Of a stretch of DNA of 64,000 nt, positions 21,501-29,129 are shown in pieces. Origin of the DNA: Pycnopodia helianthoides (lineage: Eukaryota; Echinodermata; Asteroidea; Forcipulatida; Asteriidae); the NCBI GenBank assembly GCA_032158295.1, contig CM063258.1, forward strand, positions 9,380,583 to 9,444,582, read 5' to 3'. The notes beneath the pieces were generated by a model. That model was not told where the DNA came from, made no database searches, and saw only the letters and a program-made list of their open reading frames with translations. Both the position numbers and the translations under genes were made by a program. Every line of letters starts with the position of its first letter. The first letter of the stretch is position 1.

Positions 21501-21982
21501 TACGCCATGCAATTTTGTTTAAAAATTCATAGTTGTTCCTTGCTCTATGGTTGATACAACTACGAACGGAATACAATGAATAATTCCGTTTGATATACCG
21601 TCATTGTGTGAAAAAAATAGTTCCCAACTTCATTTTTGTTAAGTTGTGTATTTACCAAATTAACATAACGCAACAAAATGAACGTATGAACAACTGCAAA
21701 AACACCAGCAAACAGCTGACAACAACAATTAGTGATTCTCAAACGTGACCACTTTGACGAGCCCACCTTTATGAGAAAATTAAAGGGAATTAAACATTTT
21801 ACTCTAAACCAAGGGTGACTTTTCAAGAGCCCCTTAATTAAACAAATTTTAAGGAGTCTAAAGACAGAGAGGGAAAGCAAAAACTTACCAGCAGACTGAA
21901 TAACTGCGAATAGGAAAAACGCAACCAGTAGGATCGTCTGAAATTCACGCTGGTGAGACATCCTCTCGTACCCTTGGGACAC
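327..21982 (-). CDS. Gene B: mucin/HYR/EGF/SEA single-pass membrane protein (whole gene, about 30 exons)
   Basis: Multi-exon gene read right to left. Module order is signal peptide (21,889-21,982), mucin (19,963-20,117; 19,266-19,460), HYR x3, mucin remnant (16,928-17,033), HYR x6, EGF x2, HYR x6, EGF-like exons at 8,832, 7,590, 5,846 and 4,298, SEA (3,553-3,686 and 2,193-2,421), EGF (1,515-1,604 and 1,134-1,216), then TM and tail (327-595). Nearly all extracellular exons are phase 1-1, so they splice in frame in any combination. SEA plus a single TM and mucin repeats is typical of membrane mucins; HYR and EGF modules suggest adhesion or matrix contact. I know of no named orthologue with this architecture. 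One-base indels break the frame in at least seven exons; given their placement, assembly error is likely, but a decaying gene cannot be excluded. Exon boundaries come from GT/AG sites plus domain continuity. Confidence 0.8.
1134..1216 (-). CDS. Gene B exon: C-terminal part of membrane-proximal EGF plus Thr/Ala stalk
   Basis: Phase 2 to phase 1 exon between AG at 1217-1218 and a GT donor at 1133. It reads CVSGFTGSNCG, the last two cysteines of an EGF fold, followed by a short Thr/Ala/Pro stalk (LSTVTTAGPTAAAPA) leading into the membrane exon. It matches gene A exon 29,611-29,690, which is exactly one codon shorter. Confidence 0.75.
1515..1604 (-). CDS. Gene B exon: first part of membrane-proximal EGF (one base short)
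   Basis: Reads ACPTDFCENEGTCGRTGDYP after the acceptor at 1605-1606: four EGF cysteines are expected here and the exon should end phase 2. Its 90 bp is one base short. Gene A has CCGG where this copy has CCG, and the gene A reading (AFTYTCR) restores the expected EGF residues. The frame break is thus a single deletion near 1,535. Confidence 0.7.
2010..2160. repeat. Intronic tandem repeat, short array
   Basis: About three degenerate copies of a roughly 50-bp unit containing CTATGGTAAGGAAGAG and a GTGTTCTGTTGAC-like segment, in the intron downstream of the SEA exons. The same array is much longer in gene A (about 31,040-31,430). Confidence 0.6.
2193..2421 (-). CDS. Gene B exon: second half of SEA domain with autoproteolysis-like motif
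   Basis: Phase 0 to phase 1 exon. It reads GITNVIGIFLSPGSVITTLV, in which G-S-V-I-T sits where SEA domains carry their G/SVVV self-cleavage site, preceded by a hydrophobic beta strand. In SEA mucins this bond breaks during folding and the two halves stay associated non-covalently. The remainder (PAMIMQVLES) resembles the C-terminal helix and strand. It differs from gene A exon 31,470-31,698 at 10 of 229 bases, 8 of which change the protein. Confidence 0.75.
2847..3031. mobile_element. Short TIR element (GGGCCCAA..TTCATA family)
   Basis: A dispersed element of about 185 bp with imperfect inverted ends: GGGCCCAACTTCATA at left and AGCTCTATGAAATTCTGCCC at right. The interior has repeated CTTAGC/GCTAAG motifs. 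Related copies lie near 32,130-32,310, 53,784-53,981, 58,341-58,577 and 60,469-60,686. Confidence 0.6.
3147..3498. mobile_element. TTAA-flanked MITE, family 1
   Basis: Element body 3,151-3,494 with inverted ends (left AGGCCCTGTACACTATTGGT; right end is its near complement) and a TTAA duplication at 3,147-3,150 and 3,495-3,498. Gene A has the empty site (about 32,452), where the flanks are joined by a single TTAA. TTAA duplication is typical of piggyBac-like transposition; the element itself has no coding capacity. Confidence 0.85.
3553..3686 (-). CDS. Gene B exon: first half of SEA domain
   Basis: Phase 1 to phase 0 exon. It reads FQKSITITLRVLGVNG, then NAAATKQFLNLVAIV: a strand followed by the helix expected in the N-terminal half of a SEA fold. 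It is joined directly to the exon at 2,193-2,421. Gene A counterpart is 32,510-32,643, same length. Confidence 0.7.
4298..4444 (-). CDS. Gene B exon: EGF-like domain (SDPC..GEYC type)
   Basis: A 147-bp phase 1-1 exon. It reads SDPCVNTPNICNGVGEYC, then GYTCECNALDNFVK and a final Cys, giving six cysteines in EGF spacing. It lies just N-terminal to the SEA domain. Gene A counterpart is 33,112-33,252, two codons shorter. Confidence 0.78.
4490..5150. repeat. 51-bp intronic minisatellite, about 13 copies
   Basis: Tandem unit containing GCTAGGCCATTTCCCAAA and CTCGGCTTGGGCTCCGG; starts at 4,501, 4,552 and 4,603 set the period at 51 bp. Because 51 is a multiple of three, several frames stay open over it, giving misleading repetitive translations (FGKWPSRTDSKPEPKPR). 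It lies in an intron between two EGF exons. Gene A has only a single remnant copy near 33,310-33,360. Confidence 0.9.
5846..5947 (-). CDS. Gene B exon: EGF-like domain
   Basis: A 102-bp phase 1-1 exon with six cysteines: CTLDSSSCLNGGTFD, then CECLCPTGISGITC. Intact. It matches gene A exon 34,050-34,151 almost exactly and is the last exon shared before the region missing from gene A. Confidence 0.82.
6085..6195 (-). mobile_element. SINE fragment (reverse orientation)
   Basis: Carries GAGTACCCATTTACCCTGGG and GACTCACCCAAGGAGC, the reverse complement of the body of the tRNA-headed SINE at 57,613-57,955. The same fragment is in gene A at about 34,280-34,395, so it predates the A/B split. Confidence 0.6.
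6815..6975 (-). mobile_element. SINE copy (reverse orientation) with tRNA-like end
   Basis: Same family as 57,613-57,955, extending into the tRNA-like head (GATCGCTCGGCCACTA near 6,963 on the plus strand). It lies in the 1.6-kb intron between EGF exons 5,846 and 7,590; the rest of that intron shows nothing I recognise. Confidence 0.6.
7590..7681 (-). CDS. Gene B exon: EGF-like domain (one base short)
   Basis: Reads LRCLNGGVQDPVSCTCNCAQ then a Trp and final Cys. The exon is 92 bp rather than 93. The break is at the start, where a TT run appears to lack a T and puts a stop in the entering frame. All other EGF residues are in place. Confidence 0.65.
8697..8760. repeat. Poly-T/poly-G low-complexity tract
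   Basis: A long T-rich run followed by an unbroken G tract (about 8,739-8,750), in an intron. Such tracts are prone to length error. The rest of the 7,682-8,831 intron shows no feature I recognise. Confidence 0.8.
8832..8926 (-). CDS. Gene B exon: EGF-like domain (one base short)
   Basis: Starts CSLTCLNG and, after a one-base frame change at a GGGG run near 8,905, continues MLDVASCRCNCQPGFGGTNC. Length 95 instead of 96 bp. Six EGF cysteines are visible across the two frames. Closely related to the EGF at 13,524-13,616. Confidence 0.68.
9592..9858 (-). CDS. Gene B HYR exon 15 (most C-terminal)
   Basis: A 267-bp phase 1-1 exon: HYR start DNEPPVVTCP, then TSVTCDSGG, the FAVGTSTVICRASDSVPN strand pair and FDITVVG at the end. 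The two conserved HYR cysteine pairs are present. It is the most divergent HYR in the array along with the next one. The 8,927-9,591 intron shows nothing recognisable. Confidence 0.82.
9945..10040 (-). mobile_element. tRNA-like SINE fragment
   Basis: The reverse strand has A- and B-box-like parts (GATAGCTCAGTTTATAGAGC; AGTTCAAGTCTCGCTCTAGT) followed by a TTTCTTTGTTCAAC tail. The same tail follows the tRNA-like parts at 49,052-49,310 and 55,215-55,447. Mismatched stems make a functional tRNA unlikely. Confidence 0.55.
10220..10495 (-). CDS. Gene B HYR exon 14
   Basis: Intact 276-bp phase 1-1 exon. DNKGPVVTCPATITSMVV opens the fold, the central cysteine is in ASIVCRDAVNN, and YSVGTTVVTCRASDTVPN and FSITVIG close it. 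All four HYR cysteines are present. Confidence 0.85.
10611..10875 (-). CDS. Gene B HYR exon 13 (frameshifted)
   Basis: Opens DNEPPVVVCPATVTS, then meets a stop in that frame. A one-base change near 10,830 leads into DTDLPSAIVPWLPAPSASD and on to FGITVVG. Length 265 bp leaves remainder one after division by three, consistent with one extra base. The rest of the HYR pattern is conserved. Confidence 0.72.
11541..11816 (-). CDS. Gene B HYR exon 12
   Basis: Intact 276-bp phase 1-1 exon of the main HYR subfamily (DNEAPIVTCPATVPSMNV start, YAVGTTTVSC, FNITVIG end). It has N-glycosylation sequons at NAS and NIT that recur through the array. Confidence 0.88.
11947..12222 (-). CDS. Gene B HYR exon 11
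   Basis: Intact 276-bp phase 1-1 exon, main subfamily (DNEAPNVTCP start, IACVDSSGKAV, FNITVIG). Here the opening strand carries an extra sequon, NVT. Confidence 0.88.
12351..12626 (-). CDS. Gene B HYR exon 10
   Basis: Intact 276-bp phase 1-1 exon (DDQPPDVTCPATVPSMSV start, ITCFDSSGKAV, FNITVTG). First HYR after the two EGF exons in coding order. The 12,627-13,224 intron has nothing I recognise. Confidence 0.87.
13225..13326 (-). CDS. Gene B exon: EGF-like domain between HYR blocks
   Basis: Intact 102-bp phase 1-1 exon: CPLNTTSCLNGGTFN, then CGCICPHGLTSLTC. Six cysteines in EGF spacing. Very similar in design to the EGF at 5,846-5,947, so these EGF cassettes probably arose by exon duplication. 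Confidence 0.82.
13524..13616 (-). CDS. Gene B exon: EGF-like domain between HYR blocks
   Basis: Intact 93-bp phase 1-1 exon: CSLSCMNGGVLDLQNCGCIC, then TQGWSGPNC. The six cysteines have the same short first loop (CSLSC) as the exons at 8,832 and 7,590. Confidence 0.82.
13975..14155 (-). mobile_element. tRNA-headed SINE, reverse orientation
   Basis: Reverse copy of the 57,613-57,955 family. The plus strand shows AAGACCGGGATTTGAACCC (B-box complement) and GTCCGATGAGCTGGACCACT (A-box side). It is intronic, just outside HYR exon 14,219. Confidence 0.65.
14219..14493 (-). CDS. Gene B HYR exon 9 (one base short)
   Basis: A 275-bp exon. After DNEP the frame breaks in a C run (four Cs, five expected). 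The next frame gives AITCPDTIAAAFVES, SNVTWSPLPFAVDNVDRV, ISCQDDSDKAL and FNITVEG. It belongs to a more divergent HYR type than its neighbours. Confidence 0.75.
14736..15011 (-). CDS. Gene B HYR exon 8
   Basis: Intact 276-bp phase 1-1 exon, main subfamily (DNEAPIVTCPATVPSMNV; ASVTWSQAPSAYDNVDA; VSCSVGDASMN; FNITVIG). Donor is GTTAGT. Confidence 0.88.
15147..15422 (-). CDS. Gene B HYR exon 7
   Basis: Intact 276-bp phase 1-1 exon, main subfamily (DNEAPNVTCPATIPSMNV; SSNITCVDSSGNAV; FNITVIG). It has up to five sequons (NVT, NAS, NIT, NDS, NIT). Confidence 0.88.
15557..15832 (-). CDS. Gene B HYR exon 6
   Basis: Intact 276-bp phase 1-1 exon, nearly identical to exon 7 (DNEAPIVTCPATIPSMNV; FNITVIG). 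The flanking introns are also near copies, showing that whole exon-intron cassettes duplicated. Confidence 0.88.
15970..16245 (-). CDS. Gene B HYR exon 5
   Basis: Intact 276-bp phase 1-1 exon (AYDNADLNFDSSNIACV; FTITVIG). It lies in a segment of about 920 bp repeated without any difference I can see at 17,568-18,488, so it encodes the same peptide as the exon at 17,661. Confidence 0.87.
16381..16656 (-). CDS. Gene B HYR exon 4
   Basis: Intact 276-bp phase 1-1 exon (DVKPPEVTCPNRVPSVNV; ATVSWSRTPWAFDDTDGNV; FDITVKG). Identical to exon 18,072-18,347 because both lie in the recent duplication. Confidence 0.87.
16928..17033 (-). CDS. Gene B mucin exon remnant
   Basis: Short mucin-type exon with the standard boundaries (acceptor AG|TGGCTGCAAC, donor CACAG|GTTCGAAC), but 106 bp long, so not a multiple of three. 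The frame slips from Ala-Thr to Cys-Asn-His codons, showing internal base loss. It is spliced between HYR exons, an odd place for a mucin block; see the chimeric junction at 17,084. Confidence 0.5.
17084..17116 (-). pseudogene. Truncated HYR exon start (about 30 bp)
   Basis: Encodes only DNEAPIMTC after an intact-looking acceptor, then abruptly becomes mucin-intron sequence (AAAAAGCTTATC) found at 20,155-20,167. This marks a recombination breakpoint, not a functional exon; there is no donor. Confidence 0.75.
17248..17523 (-). CDS. Gene B HYR exon 3
   Basis: Intact 276-bp phase 1-1 exon, main subfamily (DNEAPNVICPATVPSMIV; FNITVIG). The NVI replaces the NVT sequon seen in neighbours. Confidence 0.87.
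17661..17936 (-). CDS. Gene B HYR exon 2
   Basis: Second copy of the exon at 15,970-16,245, offset by 1,691 bp and identical in translation (FTITVIG end). Phase 1-1. Confidence 0.87.
18072..18347 (-). CDS. Gene B HYR exon 1 (most N-terminal)
   Basis: Second copy of the exon at 16,381-16,656 (DVKPPEVTCP; FDITVKG). First HYR after the mucin exons in coding order. Confidence 0.87.
18460..18600. repeat. Inverted repeat (hairpin)
   Basis: GACCCAGTAACTGGGGTGCT on the left is answered by AGCACCCCTTACCAGCTACT on the right, with an A/T-rich centre. Probably a small foldback element; the left arm alone is also present at 16,770-16,797. Confidence 0.65.
18898..19059. mobile_element. Foldback element, about 160 bp
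   Basis: Near-perfect palindrome with arms of about 60 bp. The left arm begins GGGGTCGATTTCACAAAACT and the right arm is its reverse complement. The flanks (TAATTATAAGAGACC and TTATCCTCACTTGGTGTATC) match adjacent parts of the family 2 MITE at 50,164, so this element inserted inside an older MITE copy. Confidence 0.8.
19266..19460 (-). CDS. Gene B mucin exon
   Basis: A 195-bp phase 1-1 exon, in frame throughout, encoding Thr/Ala repeats such as TTVAATTQAPTTVAATTQ. About half the residues are Thr or Ser with scattered Pro, as in O-glycosylated mucin domains. Boundaries match gene A mucin exons exactly. Confidence 0.75.
19963..20117 (-). CDS. Gene B mucin exon (frame-broken)
   Basis: A 155-bp mucin exon with the standard splice boundaries but a length not divisible by three. 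Repeat units such as GTACAGTGTTGCAG lack single bases relative to other copies, so the Thr/Ala frame is interrupted. First exon after the signal peptide. Confidence 0.55.
20712..21380 (-). mobile_element. 5'-truncated L2/CR1-like non-LTR retrotransposon
   Basis: The C-terminal end of a reverse transcriptase ORF is intact up to its stop at 20,819, with hallmarks DYCNSLLSGI, LHWLPMEKRIQFK, IAPPYLSDMF and AAELWNSLP. It ends in an (ATT/AAT)n tail near 20,712. The 5' end is cut near 21,380; the Met at 21,436 lies in flanking DNA. Gene A has the uninterrupted site near 42,592 (GGTGCTCTACCAACTGAGC), so it inserted in one copy only. Confidence 0.85.
21889..21982 (-). CDS. Gene B first coding exon: signal peptide
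   Basis: Two in-frame ATGs: 21,982 (MSQGYER) and 21,961 (MSHQREFQ). Both lead into ILLVAFFLFAVIQSA, a clear hydrophobic signal core with small residues before the likely cleavage. The exon ends phase 1 at a GTAAGT donor, matching mucin and HYR exons. The ATG at 21,961 is the more typical start because it puts few residues before the core. Confidence 0.78.
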
Positions 21983-22886
21983 CCGTTGACTTTCTCCAAT
22001 GAAAACCTTTGACTATCGTATTCCGTCGTTCTAATACTTCAGCTGTATCCACTGAGAACTATTTCAAGGTGCTTGTCTTTCACCATGAACCGACCGAAAT
22101 CATCAAATAATTCCTCCGTCCGTACGTTTGCAAAGAAGTTGTCAGAATAAACCTATAGCAACACGGCCGGGCATTAACCCCCCCCCCCCAACAAAAAACA
22201 ACAACAAACAAACAAACAAACAAAAACAAAAAAAACAAAAAAAAAAAACGTGGTGCGGGCGTTTCCCTCGAAAACACTCCAGCGGATTGCCCTGATTGAT
22301 CAGTTCTATATTGACGTCATCTTGTTCGCTCAGTGTCAAGATCAATCAATGTTCGTTCAATGTCAATGTCAAGTTAACAATACGAACAAACGAGAGCACC
22401 AGGCGAGTAATGAAAACATACCATGTGGAAATAGGGGACAATGATTGCGGAGGGTGCAAAGATCAGAGATCAGAATCAAATCATTGCGAAATAAATGATA
22501 AATATATGAAGAAATAATAGTTGTATGAAATTAAGAAATGAGAAACTTATGCGAAGTAGGATTTGAAACTTTGCATGGTGGGGATACAATCTAGAAGGTG
22601 TGCAAAATAATCTCTCCATAAGTTGTGACGGTTGTGGAAAAACAGGTGGCTTGACAAATTAACAATTTGACGTTTCGATAAGTACGCTCTGTTTGTCTTC
22701 AGTAGAATGAGAGGTTCAGTCCATATTAAATGATTTATGAAAATGTGAAAGATTGTGAACTCATGCAGTCTCGCATGCCAGAACATCACTGCTACTGACA
22801 ATCCAATATTGTATTATTATTACTGTTGTTTTGTGGTCGATTGGGTGTTTGTATATTATTTTACACATACATTTTGTGTTTCTCTA

Positions 22887-23276
22887 TTAAAGGGACATTA
22901 CAGAATTGGTAAGAAAAAAACTTGTAAAATATACTTTTTGATCACAGATTTACATAAAACTTACACGGTCTAATGATGATGATAGTAGAAAACATTCCTT
23001 GAAATATTTATGTCTGAAATGCCATATTTGATGAGAAATGAATAAACTGATTTTCCGATTTGAGTTTATCGCTCAGTGAGCGTTTTATTCGTTTGTTGAA
23101 TCTATATGATTTCATGCAAATGTGTATTCAGTTTTTCACTATTTTCTCGTGACCCAGATGGCCGATCGATCTCAAACTTCTACAGGTTTGTCAGTTTATG
23201 TTATATGGTGGATAAAGTGCTTACACTGCCAGCAACTTTTTGTTTAGCAAAAAACAATTCTGTAATGTTCCTTTAA
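22887..23276. mobile_element. TTAA-flanked MITE, family 3
   Basis: Body 22,891-23,272 with inverted ends (AGGGACATTACAGAATTGGT and complement) between TTAA copies at 22,887 and 23,273. Gene A's 5' flank has the empty site near 45,224, with a single TTAA. Other copies: 43,920-44,275 and 49,566-49,934. Confidence 0.85.
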
Positions 23277-23964
23277 GTATTTACTTTTTAAAATGCATGT
23301 ATCGTAGGTCTATTCTTTTTTGTTTATACAACAATAGCAACAACAGCAACAACAACAACTCTTCAAAACCGGCCACGATAGCAAGGCAATTCATTAAAAC
23401 CTATTATATAGTTAATAATATTATATCGTCGTTCCTCGGGCACGAACAAATCACAAAATAGTGTTTAGACAGAAATACATCATTTTGTTGCTTTTGTACT
23501 CCACTCCCTTTGTTTCTCGACGGGAACTTAACAACAGATGATATTGAAACTTCTTTTTGGATTGGGAAATCGCAAATAAGGACAAAAATTCCCACGAGTG
23601 TTGTGACGTAGGCCTACACTAACTAGTCTACAACAACAAGTTCAAGTCAAGCGTATAAACAGTGGAACGCCCTTCCCATTCAATACTTTGTGTAAAAGGG
23701 CGGTGAATGAGTTTTCATTGACGCTTGTATAGCGGGTAATGGGAGGTGAATGGTGCTGGGCGCTGTTGACCTTGTTCCGTGTATTTCAGTGGCAATGTCG
23801 GTTGCGAAAGTTTGTTTACGGAGCCACAGCTGAATTTGTGACCCAATTCACCCATCCTAATAAAAATATTGATTTTGACATTGACAAGTCAGCCGCGTCC
23901 GAATGGAGCGACCGCCTGCGGCTAACACTAACAGTTATGGCAGAGGACCCCCCTTCCCCTCATC

Positions 23965-24020
23965 TTCGGTGGCGATGGTGGTGGTGGTGTGGTGGTGGTG
24001 GTGGTGGTGGTTTGGGGGTG
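23965..24020. repeat. (GGT)n G-rich tract in gene B 5' flank
   Basis: Runs of GGTGGTGGT with G4-5 tracts. Gene A has a matching but G-homopolymer-rich tract at 46,046-46,080. G-quadruplex formation is possible but not shown. Confidence 0.75.
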
Positions 24021-24022
24021 TA

Positions 24023-24199
24023 GACCCCTTGTATATGACGTAACAAGCTCAAATAACACCCTCGAAGGAAGACTTACCATTGGCTGAGAGTTTTGCGTGG
24101 CATGTAATATTTATACGAAAACAATTGAAACGTGCACAAGTGTATGCGCTGCGCACAACGTGCACGTTTCATCAAAGATGACGGCCAGTGCAAGGGGTA
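24023..24199. mobile_element. GACCCCTTG foldback element
   Basis: Inverted ends GACCCCTTGTATAT and GCAAGGGGT; the interior has GAAGACTTACCATTGGCTGA. Same family as 46,083-46,226 (in gene A's flank, so inherited with the duplication) and 49,491-50,016. Confidence 0.65.
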
Positions 24200-25209
24200 C
24201 TAGTGGTTATTCCCATAACAATTCACAGTAGCAGTAAACACGATGTGGACATTTTAAAGACACAGTACGCCACAAACACTTCTTGAGTACCAAAACTATA
24301 ATCCCATTGAGACCATTTTTTGACAATTTTATTCTGTGATGTATATGAAACTTTCAATTGTGTGGATATTGTATTGCGGGTATCTTGAAGTATAAATCTA
24401 TTTTGGAAGAAGTGGTGGATCTGAGAAGAGCCGTTGATTTGAATCATTGATTAAAGTACTTATGGCAAGGCAGACCACTTCTTTGGAAAAATGCAAGTTT
24501 GATTTGTCAAGAAAGAAAGACTGAGTAACAGTTTGTCTCAGTACAGTGAATATTATGGTAATTACAGCGATGCTAATACTGCACTCTCCCGAGTAGAAAT
24601 TGACCCGGGTTTCGTTGGGTCGACCCGTTTCTGCGTCAGGGTGACCCGAAATATGTATCAAAAATTACTCAGAAATGGGTTAAACTGACGCATCTGAGGC
24701 AAAATCCCATTTTGGGACCAGTTTTTTGGGTCAAGCTGATGACCCGAAAACCCATCATAACGGCGATTAGTCCATGCACGACGAACATCCACGTATATCG
24801 TCGTACAATCCATAACGGCCTTCCTGCAACATTTCCTTCCCATTTCACAATAAATTGCAAGCATCATCGAGTTTAGGCTAAGTTCACGCTTTGTGACCAA
24901 ACAAAGCTTCCATCCAACCGTCTGGTATGATTTCTTTGTAGTATTTGGATTTTACGCGATGACTGTTTTCTATAGTCTTTTGTCACTCCATATGAACCTT
25001 GTTTGGGTGTAGCCAAAAACTTGGGCTTGGCATGGTTTTTCACTGAACTGGACAATGGAGTATGCTGAAATTATGAAAAGAAGAAAATAAAAGGCGCTGC
25101 CATTCTGGTGCTGTATTCTGATACACGTAGCCAAACTGAGGTCAATTCGGTTACATACTTAAATAGGACATGTAGGTAACACAACTTAAAGATACTAGTT
25201 CCGGTTTCG

Positions 25210-28200
25210 GTCGATTGCACCCACAAGTTTAGATTTCAAACAAAAATTGCTTTTTTTTTTCATTTGGTTTTCTTCACACGTTGAAAACGACAGTAAAAAA
25301 AACTTAGAAAGTGACAGTCATGTAGGCCTAGGCATAGGCCTATATAATTATTTTATATAATTATCAAGTATAACAAGGACCTGTTTCCAATATTTACGTG
25401 AAATAACTCTCAAAGCTTGGTCATCTTCTGTCCTATTGTGTGTTACAAATAGGTTTAAGACATTTTGTTGTACCTCCTGCCCCATCACAAAAAGAGAGGA
25501 ATAAAAACCTGTCCCAAGAAAAGTATACAAGAACATATTTGTCTTTCTGTAATTGAAAACTTTATTTATTAAGTTATTTACAAATACATTTAAGCACCAA
25601 TAAATAAACACGATTTCCTTAGTGAAAAACAATTTATTTTGAAAAACTATAAATTATCAGAAATCTTACTGTCTTTAAATATAATTTTTGTTTTGCAATT
25701 ATTCCAGCCATACATTGATTATAAGGAACATTTTGAGCAAAAATATAACTCTCACTTTTAGTGACTTATACCATTTTCAAATAAATAAATAAACATATAA
25801 TGGTGAACCTAAGTTTTTTTTTAACTTTAGAATCACAACATTTAAACACAGCTATGTTAAAAATATCTGAGAATTTAATTTAACTAGCCACCCATGTCAC
25901 CAATATGAGTTAAAAAAAATGATATCAAAAAGTTGTGCTGATAACCTGGTCCCAACTTCATTAAGCTGTAAAGCACAAAGTCTTCTTATCACATAAAAAT
26001 CCTGCTTAGCAGTAATAGGTTGCCAGCCAAAATGTAATTTAATGTATGTTGTGACTTGTACTTGTGACTTGTATCATTGCAAACCCTTACACGGTGCAAC
26101 ATAAACTCATAATTCAAACATAGCTCTGCATACCTGTTGTTTATTATATGTACTAAGCAATTTAATTTAAGCTAGATTTTCAGGTGAATATCTTGTTTCA
26201 TAAGTTGCTAAGAACTTCTTATATATGATATATATAAATTTGTAGGGTAGATGGCATTAGCTTTCGATCCAAACCGGACCTTCGTCAGAGGCATAAACAA
26301 GCACAAACGAAAAACATATCCATTTATAGCTATATATATATATATATATATTTTTCTCCAAAAGACATGACAGTTAATAATGATCTTGTAAGGTTCGATG
26401 TAACACAATGTACATCTCATTCTATGAGTTGTGGTGGTTCTGAAAAAAAACGGCGGTATATGTAACAACTCAAAGTTTCGATCAGTATGCCCTGATTGTC
26501 TTCAGGAGAAAGTAGGACTTTGATACTGCAGGCAGGAGAGTCCGGACAATGTTTTTAAGCAGGTTACACTTTTGGTAATTGTCAAAGACCAGTATCCTCC
26601 CTGGGTGTATCCCAACATATGCATAGAATAACAAACCTGTTGCAAGAAAATAATGAAAGAAAAAACACCCTTGTTGCATAGATTTGCTCCAGTGCTCTTT
26701 ACCAAGTTAGTTTTTATGGACATTAACTTGTTCAGTATTTAGAAAGGGCTAGATTGTTTTTGAGTTTAGAACCTTGAACTGACATCCTAACTGCCTTGAA
26801 AAAACAAACCTCCCTGTTGCCTGTTTAGTAGGATTTGAAAATTTGCATGGTGGAGATACATGTACAATCAATCTAGTGAGGTTTGCGGTAACACCATGTA
26901 CTGCACGATCGTGCATGAACTATCTCTTTTCTCAGTTGAGTTAATATGAGGGGTATAGAGTGGAGATTGGTCTCCTCTGGACGCGACCTAGGTTAGGACT
27001 TGGCTCCTCCTCATCGAGCTGTAAGCAAAAAGAAACAGAATAACCATGAATAATTTACCCTCCTACTGTTGGACCATTCAATCAGATCAAACTATGCCAG
27101 CCTACAACATGATATCATGTGGTGAATGTTTCTACACTGTTAACAGTCAACCCTACTGACTGGCAATTCAATATCATCCACTTGTCTTTATAAAAAGGGA
27201 ACAGAAGAGTGGCGATGATGTCTTATAATTAGGGTCATACTTTGGTAAGGACCTTGAAAAAAAATGTGTGTAATTTCTTTCCCCAAAGCTTTTTTGTTAT
27301 AAAGATGGTAATGGTAAGTAAGAATCCTGCAAAATTATTTCGTCTGAACTGCCCCCGTTGATTAGAAATCAATAAAAACATTTGAATCTGAGAAAAGATT
27401 CATGCATGAATCTTTTCTCAGATTTCTGAAGGTTGGTGCTCGTTGGCAAATGCCGCGGCCAGAGATGCAGTTGGTACCCGCTGGAACCTCGCGAAGCGTG
27501 GAAGGATTCAGGGTTCTAGTGAAAATACCCTTACAGATTTTTGTTCCTGTTTTCTCAACGAGTAGACACTGTATTCAGCTGAAACTTTCACATGTGACTT
27601 TTATTGTATCTTTCTTGGTAACTTTGCCAATAAATCAGCATTACGTTGACCAAAACCAAACCAGTTTAAAACCAGCAGGGTCAGAAAAAGGATCAAGCTG
27701 AAGACCAAGGCCATTACACTGCAAGGTTTAAAATGGCCGTTTAAGACTGAATCACCACTCTTTTATTCCCATTCATAAATGCCCGTTATGTTAAAAAGCA
27801 TAATTAAGGTTGGAATTTTTGTTTTTTCCAGTCACGTTCCGTGGCTCCTTTTCGCGAAGGGTCAAATTGCATGCGATGCTCAACGGTTGTGCGTACGCAT
27901 TGAGTTATGCTTAAGCATTATTGGGCCGCTTTACAAGTGAAGAAATTAAAATTGCACACTTTAACAGTGCTAAACATTGGACTACTTGCAAAGTCTATAG
28001 ACTAAATTACAAAACTCACCAAATGCTGATCGGCATACATAGTCTCCAATCCTGTCGCCAGGTACGGTCTCATAAACTCCCTCTTTGCTGAACTCTGAAA
28101 ATACGAAAAAGCACAAAATTTGGCGGTTAAAATTGAAGGATGGAAGAGTAATTTATCTCTCATGTCAAGTTTTGGTGACACAAAAACCCCAAAACAGGGA

Positions 28201-28470
28201 TCGTTGGGGGTCCCAAAAATCTCTTTTTTTAACTTTGACAGTATTTCATTTGAAAAGCGTCTGGAGGATGAAAAAACTTTCGGAATAAAATTTATCTCTC
28301 TTTTGTTTTGAAAATTACAAATCCTGTGCTTTTCTTAAAACACAAAGTTTTAGTTATATATCTTGCCCAGAAGTCAGTACCTAGGCCCTAGTTGAAACTG
28401 CAGCTCGGCCTGGGCTTGCTTGGGATCTGTCAGTTTTTTAGAAAAAAATGCGCCTTCCTAATACTGGGCT
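25210..28470. other. Spacer between gene B 5' flank and gene A 3' end
   Basis: About 3.3 kb unique to this interval, with no open frame or splice-supported exon I trust. It holds a (TA)n run at 26,331-26,350, a family 2 MITE fragment at about 26,568-26,730 (GGTAATTGTCAAAGACCAGT start), and a TTTCGATCAGTATGCCCTGA repeat also seen near 22,675. The two A/B duplicate units meet either side of it. Confidence 0.6.
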
Positions 28471-28867
28471 TCAACCAAGTGGAGAGAGCCCAAGCCTTAC
28501 TCCACGCCAAACCGTGGTTTAGAAAACGGCTTTTTTTTTTAACCCCGGCTTAGGTTCTGGCTCTGAGCTATTGATATCAAAGCCTCGTGCAAAATTCACC
28601 CTTCCCAAAAATTTATAACGGAGCCCAAGCCGAAGCCGGAGCCTAAAGGTAAGTTAGTAAAAGGCTCACAAGACACAGGTTGAGCACTAGTTGGTGAAAT
28701 ATATTTTGCCGCGGCAAATCAAAAGGAAGAATTTGAGTTTACTGCACTGTACAGCACTGGCAAATCACAGGGAAGAATTTGATAGTTTAATGTACTGCCC
28801 GTCGAAGTAGCTAACCTTATTCATATAGGGAGAATGTAGCATGACCTCCGCAAGACGTCCCATCCTC

Positions 28868-29129
28868 CTATCTTCCATCTCCGATGCTTGATGACCCCTC
28901 AGCTGTGACCCATGCTGTTCGTTCTCGTGAAGACCGAGACTTCGGTGGCGCCGCCGACCGAATATCCCTGGTCTGCGTTTCGTCCCTTCCCTGGTTGCCG
29001 TACATCTTGCCGGCTTCGTACTGCCAGCGTGCCAAGATGCACAAACACATACTGATGCCCAACAAGGCAATCAGGAAAACTAGAACGCCAGAGCTATAAG
29101 AACAACAGTCAGTACGGACAATTCACCAT
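28868..29129 (-). CDS. Gene A last exon: transmembrane helix and cytoplasmic tail
   Basis: Enters as DGELSVLTVVL then hits a stop because one base is missing near 29,092 relative to gene B. The next frame continues FLIALLGISMCLCILARWQY, a longer and more convincing membrane segment than gene B's, then a tail ending at 28,868. A and B therefore each have a one-base difference here. Confidence 0.65.

Noticed and set aside
23739..24023. Open frame with a Trp/Gly-rich end in gene B's 5' flank
   Set aside because: The equivalent in gene A (45,832-46,083) does not keep the frame, and the end is a GGT microsatellite.
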